A stretch of DNA of 64,000 nt from Saccharina japonica (Eukaryota > Sar > Phaeophyceae > Laminariales > Laminariaceae), in contig MEHQ01003632.1 of the NCBI GenBank assembly GCA_008828725.1, positions 524,969 through 588,968 on the forward strand, in the 5' to 3' direction. A program made the translations under genes and the position numbers. The notes beneath the pieces are model-generated. The model did no database searches. It was given only the letters and a program-made list of their open reading frames with translations, and was not told the DNA's origin. The first letter of the stretch is position 1; each line of letters starts with the position of its first letter. This document shows positions 30,612 to 42,482 of this stretch, in pieces.

Positions 30612-31088
30612 CCAATGGGAACGCGATCTTAAATATTTGAATTGTTGTGTTTTACACTATTTCAGCGTCTTTAGCTCGCGGGGAACTTAACATGAGGCTT
30701 TCTACCGTCAGGACCATGTATTTGTTTTTGCAAGAGCTTTCCAATGCAGGTGGTAGTTCATACAGGGTATAAATAACAAATGTGAAGAAATGCTTGCGAG
30801 GGAGCAAGATTTCGCTGAGCTTCCAAAGATTGGCCCAATTTTTGACGAGATTGGAATGTGTGCCAGTTTTGAGCCAATCTTCGGATTTGTTTCGAAATGT
30901 GAGTTCCTCTAAAATATTTGAAGCCATACCCTGTATGAACTACCACCTGCATTGGAAAGTTCTCGCGAAAATAATGACATAGTCCTGACGGTAGAAAGCC
31001 TCATTTTAAGTTCCCCGCGGGCTAAAGACGCTGAAATGGTGTAAAAAACATCAATTCAAAGATTCATGATCACGTTCCCATTGGCATA
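30612..31088 (+). mobile_element. Long inverted-repeat element
   Basis: The arms 30612-30770 and about 30921-31088 are inverse copies ('gccaatgggaacg' against 'cgttcccattggc'; 'tgcaggtggtagttcataca' inside). The centre is about 150 bp. A further inverted pair (TCCCACGGTAGGGG near 30391 and its inverse near 31096) lies outside. No coding capacity seen. Confidence 0.65.
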
Positions 31089-31505
31089 GGTGGTACCCCT
31101 ACCGTGGGATTGTTGAACGGCAATACAGCAGTATACCAGGTACACACCAGGTAAGGAATCAGATGGTGCCGGCACGAAACAGAAGACCTTGAGCATGGAG
31201 GCTATATTGACGTTTCTTTACAACGGGCGCCCACTGCTGCCGTGTGGGGAGCACTACCCTGCGAGTACTGGGAGTATGATCAGCACAAAAACCCGAGAAC
31301 GAGCATGAGCTTGCTGCTGTGTGTGCTACAACCGGGGATATAAAAAAGCGGTCACTCATCCCCCCCCTGGGCCAACCAGTGTGCTTGTTTAATCTGCCGT
31401 CTGTTGTAGTGTGGGGGTGGAGGCTGGACCAGCACTATCCGGATAACCAGCGGTAAATCAATTACAGTATAAGAGAAACGTAAATATTTACCAACGAGTA
31501 TATAG

Positions 31506-31772
31506 CATCGCGACCACCTCGACCTCTCCCCGCCAGTACCCATGCGGGCAATGAAAGGAAAGGAGAGATGGTTCATGGATGCTCCTGGCAAGCCATATTG
31601 GGTTCGCCTGCGTGAATATGTGACCGTGTAGGAGGAGATAAAGACGTACCCGTCGCTTCACAACACGATGAAGGCTCGCCCTTGCAAACCAGTGGTCGCA
31701 TTTGACTCCAAGCACAAGTTGCATGGTGACCATGCTGTACATATAGAGTTCGGGACGGGTCTGACCTGGTAA
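31506..31772 (+). pseudogene. Coding-like segment with one in-frame TAG, unknown
   Basis: A plus-strand frame reads 40 residues (including MKGKERWFMDAPGKPYW) to a TAG near 31627, then 47 more in the same frame to TAA 31770-31772 (including HNTMKARPCKPVVAFDSKH). Composition is protein-like over both halves. It could be a decayed transposon protein, two exons, or a chance frame; the opposite strand is also open for 109 codons (31488-31817) and may be the shadow or the real one. No domain recognised. Confidence 0.25.
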
Positions 31773-32156
31773 ACCATCAAGGAGTTTGAAACTGCATACG
31801 GCAGGGAGAAGAAACACTAGAATCAGTGCCTTGCCGCAATAGGATGTGCTTTATATATTGTCTGAGTTGGAGATACCTCGACACCATTAGTGGGAGCTCC
31901 TGCTTTTATCGACCTTCAAGCCTCCCCCACACGATGTGCCAGGAGGTGTCGAGGGGAGCGATAAGTTTCTTCCCCCCTCCCACCGCCCACTCCCGTTATG
32001 TCAACATCGACTGCTGCAAGTCTGCATCGTCTTTATCATCAGTTGTCTGATTTACAATGGTATGGGCGTGGCCGTCTTCGAGTTGATAGGGCGGCCTACA
32101 GCAGTACGTAAAATATTCGTTTCCGCTCGCCGAAGGCGCTCCGCAACAACCCAACC

Positions 32157-32266
32157 TATTACGGGGGGGCATAGTAAATAGGACCTACGGTAAAGGCGAA
32201 AACCTATATATTTACCTATTTTTGCTCACAATATTTGTTCCTATTTACTATGGTCCTCCGTAATAG
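32157..32266 (+). mobile_element. Short TIR MITE family F, copy 2
   Basis: 110 bp from CTATTACGGGGGGGCATAGT to 'actatggtcctccgtaatag', a clear inverted pair. Confidence 0.7.
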
Positions 32267-32327
32267 CAGCTTAGACTTACCTGGAAAGCACGTGATAGGC
32301 GTCACGTTTGAGTCCGCAGACTAGATN

Positions 32328-32740
32328 TCAGTCAGTCAGTCAGTCAGTCAGTCACTCACTCACTCAGTCAGTCAGTCAGTCAGTCAGTCAGTCAGTCAGT
32401 CAGTCAGTCACTCAGTCACTCAGTCACTCAGTCAGTCAGTCAGTCAGTCAGTCAGTCAGTCAGTCAGTCAGTCAGTCACTCACTCACTCAGTCACTCAGT
32501 CAGTCAGTCAGTCAGTTAGACAGTCAGTCAGTCAGTCAGTCAGTCACTCACTCAGTCACTCAGTCACTCAGTCACTCAGTCACTCAGTCACTCAGTCAGT
32601 CAGTCAGTCAGTCACTCAGTCAGTCACTCAGTCAGTCAGTCAGTCAGTCAGTCAGTCCAGTCAGTCAGTCAGTCAGTCAGTCAGTCAGTCAGCCAGTCAG
32701 TCAGCCAGTCAGTCAGTCAGTCAGTCAGCCATTCAGTCAT
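32328..32740 (+). repeat. CAGT array, copy 2
   Basis: About 410 bp of (TCAG)n with CACT variants, starting directly after the N at 32327. Confidence 0.95.
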
Positions 32741-34325
32741 TCGCTCATTCATTTGTTCGTTGTTGTTGGGTTTTTTTTTGCATGCCTAGCCAAGGTCTAG
32801 CGTATAACAAATGCTTATGGTTCCCTCCGACAACTAAATGGACGCATGCTACCTTAAGGTAAAGGTAAAGGTGCACCTTAAGGTAAATAAAGACGCGTGC
32901 TACGGTAGAGGTAGCACTTTTTGGCTGGATCGCTTTCTGAACGATCGGGCTCCTTAACCCAAATTCGTCGGACTTTTTCATTTTTTTTTGTGACGAATAA
33001 TATTTCAGAGTATACTTCGGTCATGAGATTTCTCACCCGGCAGCACTTTTATTTTCCTCCAAAATAGTTTTTTCGATGAGGTATGACGCTCCTTAAGTGA
33101 GGAGCTCAGAAAAAACATGGTGCACCTCTATCGTAGCATGCGTCTAAAGGTAAAGGTGCACCTTAAGGTAAATGCTTTTTTTCTGAGGGGGGTCGCTTGG
33201 GGAGCGCCTATTTGCAGCATGCAGGCTGCAAAAAAAAAAACACAGCTCGAAAAAATATACTAGTTTTTGGGGCACGGATGAACATTATAACTTTTTGGCG
33301 GCTAGACTAATCCTAACCCTAACCCTAACCCTAACCAAATGTTCATCCGTGCCCCAAAAACTAGTATATTCTTTCGAACTGTGTTTTTTTTTTTGCAGCC
33401 TACATGCTGCAAATAGGCGCTGTCGGTCGCTTGAGGAGCTCTATACTAATTGTAAGTCATAACTAAGTCACCCAAAAACTGTTTTCGGGGGGAAATAAAA
33501 GTGCTCGTACCTGTACCCGATGGAGAGCCCCATGGCCTGATGTAATGGTATACTATAGCCTTCCAAGGCCGGTAATTACCTCATTAATAGGTAACTGGTC
33601 CGTTTTCGTAAAAGTTGGATGGCATTCGTATTCGGGATTGATAAGGTCGGAAGGGGCTCGAACCCCTTCCGGGCCAGATATCATCTGGCTCTGGGAAATC
33701 ATAAAAAGCTGTTTCTCTTCTACGCTTAATTCTACACGAAAGTGAGTAAAGTAACACCAAGGATGCTTAATAGACAAGCCTGCAAGGGGATACTCTGTGT
33801 CTCACCCAGTCTTGGGGTCCTTATTAACGAGTATAAAATAATTTCAATTTGGAAAAAAAAAAAATTCAAATTCGCTTTTCATTGGTCAACACACGCACCA
33901 GCACCCCCCAAGATCCAAATCTTTGGTGCTGGTGCGCGTGTTGACCAATGAAAAGCGGATTTGATTTATTTTTTTTCCAAATTGAATTTTTGTTTTCTTC
34001 GTTAAAACGGGCCCTTATAACACGTGACGAAACGTATTGCGACGAAAACACGAAATTCCGACGGTTTTGGGTTAACCCCTTAAGAACTGGTCCCCCGTTC
34101 TTGGGGACAAAGTACTTGGAATTAGTGTTGGATAAGTGTTTCAGTTCTAGATGGGTTAAGGAGCCTTCACTAATACTAGGTCATTCAGAAAACGTTTCAG
34201 CCAAAATAAGGTATACCTTACGTATACCTCTTTCGTAGCACGCGTCAATGGTATAGTGTATGTAAACACGTTCCATTCTGCGTTTGGAGTCGAAAATCCC
34301 CTCTACTATTAATAGTAATACCGCA

Positions 34326-34391
<66 letters not shown>

Positions 34392-35267
34392 CAGCAGGAG
34401 TATCTCTTCTATATCACTAGACCCGTGCTTACGATATAGAGGTATAGGAGCGCTTTTTTGGCTGAAAAAATAGTTTCTAAATGACGAGGGGCTCCTTAAC
34501 CCATTCAGAACCGAAAAATGATCCCACACTAAATCCAAGTAGTTTGTCCCCAAATACGTGGGACCAGTTCTTAAGGGGTTAACCCAAACTTTTCGGAAAA
34601 CGTCGTACCATTTTTTTTTTTTTTGCAATATGAGTTTAGCGTATACCTATAACTCCTACTACTCGTACTGTAGTTGATCGGGTTGCGCCTTTTTTTGTTG
34701 TTGCTCAAAATCAGATTTTTTTGGTGACTTAGGGCCCGTTTTAACGAAGAAAACAAAAATAAGTTTAGAAAAAAAAAAAAATCAAATCCGCTTCTCATTG
34801 GTCAGAACCCGAACCACCACCCAATATTATACCCCAAGATCCTAATCTTTGGTGCTGGTGCGTGTGTTGACCAATGAAAAGCGAATTTGAATTTTTATTT
34901 TTCCAAATTGAATTTATTTTATACTCGTTATTATGGGCCCCTACAAATAGGACTGACACTAATAATAATATAGAGCTCCTCAAGTGAAGAAAGCACCTCA
35001 GGAAAAAATAAATAAATAATGGTGCACCTCTCTCTCTCTCTACCTTGACACGTGTCAGTCTGAACAAAAAACAAAAATCCCACTTTCCCTTCTTGAAAGA
35101 AAGCTCTCCTATCAATACTATCGCGTTGTACGTGGTGGTCGCAGCTGATTATGTGAGGCCTGGTGGTGATAATATGGGCTTACCAAATAGACAAACCTGC
35201 AAGGGGATACTCTGTGTCTCACCTACTGCTGTAGTCTTATCACACCTGCATGATGCGTGATAAAAAA
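32693..35267 (+). repeat. 2.57-kb duplication, copy 2
   Basis: Copy of 27698-30269. It carries family A (32892-33144), the telomere foldback (33203-33421), repeat H (33583-33810) and MITEs B1 and B2 (34072-34159, 34496-34582). Confidence 0.9.
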
Positions 35268-35290
35268 AAATACGAGGCTCTCACACCAGT

Positions 35291-35593
35291 ATGGCGCAAC
35301 AAGTACTATTATCTGGGACAGTGTTTGGGCGGGGGGGGAGGCTTTGGTGCTTCGGTGTGGAGGGGGCATACAAGCAGGATCAGGGGTGGAAAATGACGTA
35401 CATCTATACTGTACGTAGTACTCGTAGTTTTTGGTTGTTGGATACCTTGATTGACGGCTTAGTTAGGCTTTCATTTTTGGTGGCTTTTTCGATATTTAAT
35501 TTTGTGATTTTTGTGTTTTTGTGTGTTTTAACGCTCTCGCACTGCGCCTTGTCCGATGGCAAACGAAACAGTACTACTAAAAAAGAGAAGTAA
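35291..35593 (+). CDS. Possible small membrane protein, unknown
   Basis: An ATG-started frame of 100 codons with a hydrophobic stretch at about residues 51-82 and a Lys-rich end. It begins at the edge of the duplication, and its first bases resemble 30336-30356. The coding strand is T-rich, which alone gives hydrophobic codons, so this may be chance. Confidence 0.2.
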   Translation: MAQQVLLSGTVFGRGGRLWCFGVEGAYKQDQGWKMTYIYTVRSTRSFWLLDTLIDGLVRLSFLVAFSIFNFVIFVFLCVLTLSHCALSDGKRNSTTKKEK

Positions 35594-36170
35594 GCTAATG
35601 TAAAATCAGTACGATAGAAAGAAAATCAAGATACGAGTCAGTGCGAGGAGAAAGACGACTGCAGTTTCAGTGTGACCCACGGGATTGCTCATCATCATGA
35701 ATCTCACACCGACGGAAGGGTTCATGGTTTCTTGGCGGCGAAATTGTGGTGATCAGGGGAAATTCCGGGTACGGGTATAGATGTCGTACATAACTCACAG
35801 AAGTTCCTGTTACGGGTATAAATGTTGTTACAGAACTTACAGAAGTTCTTCGTAGGGTAATACTCGGGTAAATACCACGGGTTTGGTTTGGTAGGTAACC
35901 CACAGGGCACTACCTTGGAAAATTTCAAGACGGCAACGGAAAGGAAAATGAAGACGAGAAACAACGCACGCTGTGATGCATCACAGCGAGGTCCTGATCT
36001 CGGAACTAAAAGGCCTACCCAGCGTGGGCTATTAATCTGGCCCAGGGAGAAACAATGATGCCGGTCGAAAGAAGGCGCAAAGGCGCCAGTGGAAACCCGA
36101 ACGCTCGAGGCGGTACGGAAGTTAGACGAGCACTGCGAAGCTTGAGAGCGGGGAGGGAGGGGGAGGGGGG
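35594..36170. other. No gene seen
   Basis: Holds a short tandem duplication (about 50 bp, twice) around 35770-35850 with the shared core 'acgggtata.atgt'. Nothing else recognised. Confidence 0.3.
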
Positions 36171-36686
36171 TGTACTCATGTCGTGCACGGCCGTAGTCAT
36201 ATGACCATAGACCCTCGCATCCCTACAATGCCGGGACGGAGCACGTTGGGTTTTCACCAACCAGGCAGACATTGCTTGCACCAAGCGCGAAGCGCCGTGG
36301 GGTATTGGGCGAGTCTCATGGAGGGTGAGCTGCATCCTGCTAAGAACCGCCTCTGAGGCGGACTTGCATATGGACGACAGCTTCAATGAGTTAATTTAAT
36401 TTCTGGTGTGGCCACTTCCGGAGACAGCAATGGTGTTTTACTATGTAACTGCCTCGCGGAGCCTTACCATATTAACACTACGTGATACGACCATTCCCCT
36501 TGTGCGGAGCAAAGGTGCTCCACCCCGCACAAATGATCTACACGACCGCCAGCTTTGGTGACCGCCAAAAAAAAACAAAAAAAAAAGGCACCCTGGTTGT
36601 CTAGCTCACGCAGCGAGTGGCGTGTTTTACAGCGTCGTTGCCAACCGACGCCAACCCAACCTACAAATATATATATATTTATAGGG
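36171..36686 (+). repeat. Dispersed repeat family C, copy 2
   Basis: Same orientation as 25648-26158, with the same ends and an A-rich stretch in the middle. Confidence 0.75.
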
Positions 36687-36846
36687 TGGTTCGGCGGGGG
36701 GGGTAGTATGTACGACCTCTGTGTTGAATAGTGAAGAGAGGGTAATAGGCCTTGATACTGCTTAATCTTGCCATATCTTGTAACTAAGGGTGTATAAAAC
36801 ACTCATAATACAATTGAATAGTTTTTACGTTAGGAGCTCGTACGAG

Positions 36847-37644
36847 CTGGTTCAGGCATATCACCCAAAATTTCGTCAGTCACGAATGCCGCATGCAATA
36901 GCAACTCCAATGTCACATATTTGGTATCATACTGACCGCCATGAACAGTGGAAGAGGGTGACAGTCGCCAGTTTTTTGTTCAAGGACCTAGAACTGGCGC
37001 TACCGCCGAAAATGTGGCCCGACCAATCACAGGCCTTCAAAGTGGTCAACAATAGTCAGGCGTTTCCGTAGGAAAACCTGTTTTCCCCCATTTTTTTTTC
37101 TGAACGAGCCGCTTCCAGGTGGTCTAAGGCATGTTTGTACAAAGTTTCACGCAAATATTCGAAAATCTGACTGCGTATGATCATATTAAGTCATATTTAA
37201 CGCCCAAAATCGATTTATACTAAAACTAAGTAACTACGAGGCGACGCCTATTTTTGCACTTTTACCGCATAAAAGTCCAAATGTCCACGCCGTTTTTTGG
37301 AGATAGACCCTGAAATTTGGTACACGTGTTTTATGGCCCTACCCGAGCCTTTTACGAATGTGGTTTTTTTTTTCTTTTTTTTCGCCGAATGTCTCTAACC
37401 TTAACTCAATAGACCACATATTCAAGTGTTTGCCAAAAGTGTGCATCGAAGGTTAAGACCCAAATTTCCCAAAAAAATACAAAACAAGCAATATCTGACG
37501 GAAAAAAAAAAAAAAAAAAAAAAACATCCGTTCAAGTCTCGGGTAGGGCGCATAAAACACGTGTGCCAAATTTCAGGGTCTATCTCCAAAAAACGGCGTG
37601 GACATTCGCCACTGAATTAATTTTGGGTGATATGCCTGAACCAG
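36847..37644 (+). mobile_element. Inverted-repeat element, 0.8 kb
   Basis: Ends CTGGTTCAGGCATATCACCC and the inverse at 37625-37644. A second inverted block lies inside (37270-37345 against 37530-37606, 'ccgttttttggagatagacc'). A frame of 93 codons (36790-37071) runs in from outside and has no recognised motif. Confidence 0.65.
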
Positions 37645-37814
37645 CCTGTAACCCTTTAGGAACTGCAGTCCCGATGTGGGGACGAAACACTTGGAATTAG
37701 ACTGAAATATTGGTTTCTGTACAGTGCAGTACGAAAAGGGTCAACATCTGTCGCGCACTATTAATACTGTATCCGTCTAATATATCGCTTGTTTTTTTTA
37801 TTCATTTATTTTTC

Positions 37815-38122
37815 CCATCCCATTCAATATCTTCGCACTTCCGTCTTTCTCCGCTCCCTACGATAGCCGTAACTCAGATCCGCGTTCACAAAGTAGGCTC
37901 CTCTCCCTCCTCTCCCACTACGGTTCTTGCCTTGCATTTTTATCTCGAGAAGATTTCAGCACTTTCTTCCCTCGTCAACTCTCGTCGATTTGTTGCTTGG
38001 ATACCCACGCTGTAATATGCGCCCTCGACAGTCGGTGTCATTTGAGAATAAAAACCTCCATGGGGAGAATCGAACCCTCGACATCCGACCCAACAGGCTT
38101 CATGGCTACCAGTTAGACTACC
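37815..38122 (-). repeat. tRNA-derived SINE-like repeat
   Basis: On the minus strand: an A-box TAGTCTAACTGG (38109-38120) and a B-box GGGTTCGATTC (38067-38077), but no complete cloverleaf. The body 37815-38030 recurs at 57147-57318 without the tRNA-like head. Confidence 0.55.
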
Positions 38123-38311
38123 GGGGCGCTTATGGGCTACGATAGAGGTGCGCCATGTTTTTTCTGGAGCTCCTAACTTGAAGAGCTATCTAACTCATCC
38201 CAAACTGATTTTTGGAGGAAAGTAAAAGTGCTACGTATCTTATCCGATTGACAAATCCCACGGCCGAAGCAAACATGGAACGAGATTGCAACCAAAATAA
38301 TGACAAGTTTT

Positions 38312-38583
38312 GACGCGTGCTACGGGTAGAGGTAGCACTTTTTGGCTGAATCGTTTTCTGAACGATCTATTAAAGGCTCCTTAACCCAAATTCGTCGGAC
38401 TTTTTCATTTTTTTTTGTGACGAAATATGTTTCAGAGTATATATATATACTTCGGTCATGAGATCTCTCATCCGGCTGCACTTTTTGTTATCCTCCAAAA
38501 ACCATTTTTTTCGGTGAGGTATGACGCTCCTTACGTGAGGAGCCCAGAAAAAAACATGGTGCACCTCTATGGTAGCATGCGTC
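38312..38583 (+). mobile_element. TIR element family A, copy 4
   Basis: Ends GACGCGTGCTACGGGTAGAG and CCTCTATGGTAGCATGCGTC. Holds a 'tatatatata' insertion relative to the other copies. Confidence 0.7.
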
Positions 38584-38604
38584 AGTTCGACCATTTTGGG
38601 TCAA

Positions 38605-38870
38605 GAAGCTCGATCACTCAGAAAAATCATTTCGGCCGAAAAGCGCTATCTCTATCGTAGCACGCATCCACCGGGGCGACCGGCTTATGGGGTAGTCCAA
38701 GCGGGGGGGGGGGGCGATGGATGCGATGCCCTACAAGCGAAGCTCGATCACTCAGAAATAATTTCGGCCGAAAAGCGTTATCTCTATCGTAGCACGCATC
38801 CACCGGGGCGACCGGCTTATGGGGTAGTCCAAAGGGGGGGCGGGGTGCGATGGATGCGATGCCCTACAAG
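38605..38870 (+). repeat. Two-unit tandem repeat, 134-bp period
   Basis: Units 38605-38738 and 38739-38870 begin GAAGCTCGATCACTCAGAAA and end in a G run followed by 'gatggatgcgatgccctaca'. Confidence 0.85.
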
Positions 38871-39180
38871 ATATACGTACGGGGTTAGGATGCATCTCTC
38901 TCACCTGGCCAAAATGACTGAGCTTGGAGGCGCTCAAGTTCTTGGAGCATACGCTCAGCTGCAGATAGTTGGCGCCAAAATTGTTGACCGGTAAGTATAT
39001 GGAATCCGCAGGAACGAGCTGTCGCGAATCGCAAGACACGCGGGGGGGGCGGGGGGAGGGGGGGGCGAAGAGGGAGGGCGGGTAGCGATGTGGTTGATCT
39101 CGTGGTGCCGCAGTTTCGAGCGATATGATAGGATATCCGACCGTTATACATGCATGTATATGCATATTTAAAATTTTTAA

Positions 39181-39280
39181 AAACAACAGCTGTGAGCTCG
39201 AGGATTTCGTCGAAGCTCATCTTTGCTAGCTGAGTGTAATACTTCGATCGCGCGTACTTACGGATTTTATATGTCCTCAT
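39181..39280 (-). promoter_or_regulatory. Dispersed TATA-leader-ATG module, copy 1
   Basis: Read on the minus strand: TATAAAA (39271-39265), about 45 bases, then TTACACTCAGCTAGCAAAG directly before an ATG (39220-39218) opening MSFDEILELTAVV. The same order recurs at 59750-59846 and in shorter form at 40110, 51281 and 57072. Looks like a core promoter, leader and first exon. Confidence 0.55.
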
Positions 39281-39329
39281 GTATATATATTATGTGTTGA
39301 GCATGCTTGCGATAGATACACAAAAAGTG

Positions 39330-39890
39330 GAGCCATACTTTGGTATAGAGGGGGTACTGCACTGCTGTACCTTTTTTTTTCTTAGAGGAGGTAACTGTAC
39401 GATTTTCTGAGAGGGGGTACTGCACCTTTTTTTTATCTTAGAGGGGGTACTGTACCTTTTTTCTGAGAGGGGGTACTGTACCTTTTTTATCTTAGAGGGG
39501 GTACTGTACCTTTTTTCTGAGAGGGGGTACTGCACCTTTTTTATCTTAGAGGGGGTACTGTACCTTTTTTTTCTTAGAGGAGGTACTGTACCTTTTTTCT
39601 GAGAGGGGGTACTGCACCTTTTTCATCTTAGAGGGGGTACTGTACCTTGTTTTCTTAGAGGGGGTACTGTACCTTTTTTTCTGAGAGGGGGTAGTGTACC
39701 TTTTTTCTGAGAGGGGGTACTGTACTTTTTTCTGAGAGGGGGTACTGTACCTTTTTTTCTGAGAGGGGGTAGTGTACCTTTTTATGAGAGGGGGTACTGT
39801 ACCTTTTTTCTTAGAGGGGGTCGTACTGCATATTTTTGTCTTAGAGGGGGTACTGTGCCTTCTATCTCTTTTAGAGGGGGGGTACCGCAC
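39330..39890 (+). repeat. Minisatellite, about 27-30-bp unit
   Basis: About 18-20 units of GAGGGGGTACTGTACC followed by a T-rich spacer. Confidence 0.9.
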
Positions 39891-40109
39891 TTTTTTTTGT
39901 TTTTGGTTTCCTAAAACAAAAAGGGGGCTCTACTCTAATGCACATGCACCTCACCAAACACCCCACTTGGACGGAAAACCATCCCTCAACATGGTAAACA
40001 ATCCCATGGATTGCCTAGGCATATAGACTACCAGGTATTTATACCAGGGCTGTGCACGGGTCATGACCCGGCCAGCGGGCGGGGTCAGGATGTTGGTTAT
40101 AGGCTATGC

Positions 40110-40190
40110 TGTATATAATTCCCACGCGCGATCGAAGCATCACACTCAGCTAGCAAAGATGAGTTTCGACGAAATCTTCGATCGTACGTG
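40110..40190 (+). promoter_or_regulatory. Dispersed TATA-leader-ATG module, copy 2
   Basis: TATATAA (40112-40118), then CGATCGAAGCATCACACTCA and GCTAGCAAAG before ATG 40159, reading MSFDEIFDRT. A 55-bp hairpin with CACGTG at its centre follows at about 40340-40400. Confidence 0.5.
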
Positions 40191-40549
40191 CTGGAGACAT
40201 TATTAATGGTTATTACGTATAGTATATCCCTAGATACTATAAATAGTTCGTAGCAAGGGGAGAGTGCCCCGGAGATCTATGCGAAGAACGATGAGATGTT
40301 GTATCAAACCCGAAAACATGTACTTTGTTGGTCATACGTAGCATAGTCCACTACTGGCCTACTCGGTCACGTGACTGTGAGTAGGCCAGCGGACTATGCT
40401 ATTAAGAGTATATAACCAACACAGAAGGCCTTCATGACAAAATATCAAGGGTCGGGTTGGGCCGTGTCGGGTCGGGTCACGAGGTCTTCAGTATCTCACG
40501 CATCGGGTCGGGGTCGGGTTATAGACCGGGCGAGGGTGACCCGACCCAA

Positions 40550-40935
40550 CTCGTAAGAGCTTAACAACCTCCTGACCCGAAACGACCCGATCCGACCGGA
40601 CCCGAACAACTTCCTGACCCGACCGGACCCGACCGGACCGAACCCGACCCGACCGGACCCGACCGGACCCGCGACCCGATCCGACCGGACCCCGACCGGA
40701 CCCGACCGGACCCGACCGGACCGGACCGGACCGGACCGGACCCGACCCGACCCGACCCGACCCGACCCGACCCGACCCGACCCGACCCGACCCGACCCGA
40801 CCCGACCCGACCCGACCCGACCCGACCCGACCCGACCCGACCCGACCCGACCCGACCCGACCCGACCCGACCCGACCCGACCCGACCCGACCCGACCCGA
40901 CCCGACCCGACCCGACCCGACCCGACTCGACCTGA
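40550..40935 (+). repeat. CGACC pentanucleotide satellite
   Basis: A near-perfect (CGACC)n array, with CCGGA variant units at the left edge. Confidence 0.95.
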
Positions 40936-41872
40936 CCGCCCACCCGGCGAGGTGTCCTCTCACACCTACCCCCACCCAAATGCGAACGTCAACGTTAATT
41001 CTAATACCAGGTATTGGGACCCAATAACTAGTAACCCTACTCCGTCGGTCGGCAATACAACCCCCGTTTGATACCCACATTGTTACCCATTCAAGGGATG
41101 GTTATTTTTGCTGGCGACCACAGAGTGCCAAAAACAAAAAAACAGAAAATGGTAAGTTACGCAGATATTGTCGCAGATTGTAACCAGTAATGGTTGGTGG
41201 TTTAATGCTCCAATCAGGTTGAGGACGGAAATATTCCCTCGTCAGTCATACCATTTTTTCGGCCGAGACATACCCCCCCCCCCCCCCCTTTTCCCCCCCG
41301 TTTCCCCCCCGTCACAAGCGGTTCTTACGCAGTAGATTGTACCCGTTCCCGCACCCTTTAAATCGCGGCCCTGCCGAATACCTCACGTTCTTCGCGACTT
41401 TTAGTGATGCCCATGAGGTCGATATTGGTCTGTGCTTGATGCAGGCATGTGCGCTGGTCGTTTGAATACGTCGGACGCTGTGCTCTTCGTTCCCGTTCGA
41501 TTGCTTAAAGGAGAAAATGCGTGTGGGGTCGTAATGGTCATTTGACTACGGCCGTGCGTGACATGAGTGAGTACCCCGCCCGCCCCCCCGCCGTACCGTA
41601 CGGTAGTATGGCTCAGCGGCATGGAATGTATGTATGCGTGTGATACACAAACAATCAGTAAAAGGTGTGATACACAAAACGATCAGTACGAAGCAGCAAA
41701 AATGGCATGCGTGTGATACGCGTGAATAGGTGTATGCGCGCATGCATGCGATGTACACAAACGAGTCGGTAAAAAAGGAGAATGTACGCGCGTGTGATAC
41801 AAACAATGAACAAGGAGAATGTACGCGCGTGTGATACAAACAATGAACATAGAGTAATACACAACATAGTGT
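40936..41872. other. No gene seen
   Basis: Has a C run with interruptions (41273-41310), a partial family C end (41527-41575) and a group of 'gtgtgatacacaaac' type repeats at 41640-41850. Confidence 0.35.
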
Positions 41873-42195
41873 GGGGGTATTATCTACTGAGCTATAGGGG
41901 TAAAATATAGATCAATTACCCAGCCCAGGGTAATCCTTATAACACTTCCCCCCCCTCTGAACGGCGGGGTGTTTGGGACGTCGGTACCGTATACGGCCAT
42001 ACGTTGACCTACCCGCTTCGTTTCAATACCTGGGGAACCAGGGAGACGTTTTTTTTTAGGGGCGCACGCGCAAGCGTTTTTATTAAAAAAACGTTCGAAG
42101 TGAGATTCGAACCCGTGTGTCCTCGACGATGTCAAATGCCATCAAATAGGGGGTAACATATCGATCAACTACCCAGCCCAGGGTAATCCTTGTAA
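41873..42195 (-). repeat. tRNA-derived SINE-like repeat D, copy 2
   Basis: Matches 23910-24251. Here the minus-strand A-box is TAGCTCAGTAGA (near 41889), a classical tRNA form. No complete tRNA fold. Confidence 0.55.
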
Positions 42196-42482
42196 CAATA
42201 AAGTAATAAATGCATGTGTAATATGTGTGGTAAAGCACACCACTCTGTATATACTCTGGACGGTAATATTTCATGTACGGTATACAATCTTTTTTATGCC
42301 CATACGACGTATAATATTAGACTCCAAGCGCGGAATACTTTCATCCCCGGTCAGATTGATACGCGACAACAAGCACATATTCAAGGGCTGGGCACTGGCG
42401 CAGTATGTGCTACGAGTATCTACTGGCAGTATCCATCTACTGATTGACCTGGTCAGGGCCAGTGCCGAGCCCCAAAATATAT

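Noticed and set aside
27317..32862. Ser-Val-Ser-Gln repeat proteins (27317-27867, 32308-32862)
   Set aside because: All frames are open in a TCAG tetranucleotide array; the last contains an N.
38040..38122. A functional tRNA gene
   Set aside because: A- and B-boxes are present, but the acceptor and D stems do not pair.
39218..39220. MSFDEILEL as the start of an organic cation transporter
   Set aside because: The N-terminus is loosely similar to that family, but no transporter sequence follows at any copy.
39330..39890. CRISPR-like array
   Set aside because: Spacers are T-rich and nearly identical to each other; this is a minisatellite in a eukaryotic context.
40488..41080. Gly-Arg-Val-Gly-Ser repeat proteins
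   Set aside because: They are readings of the CGACC satellite.
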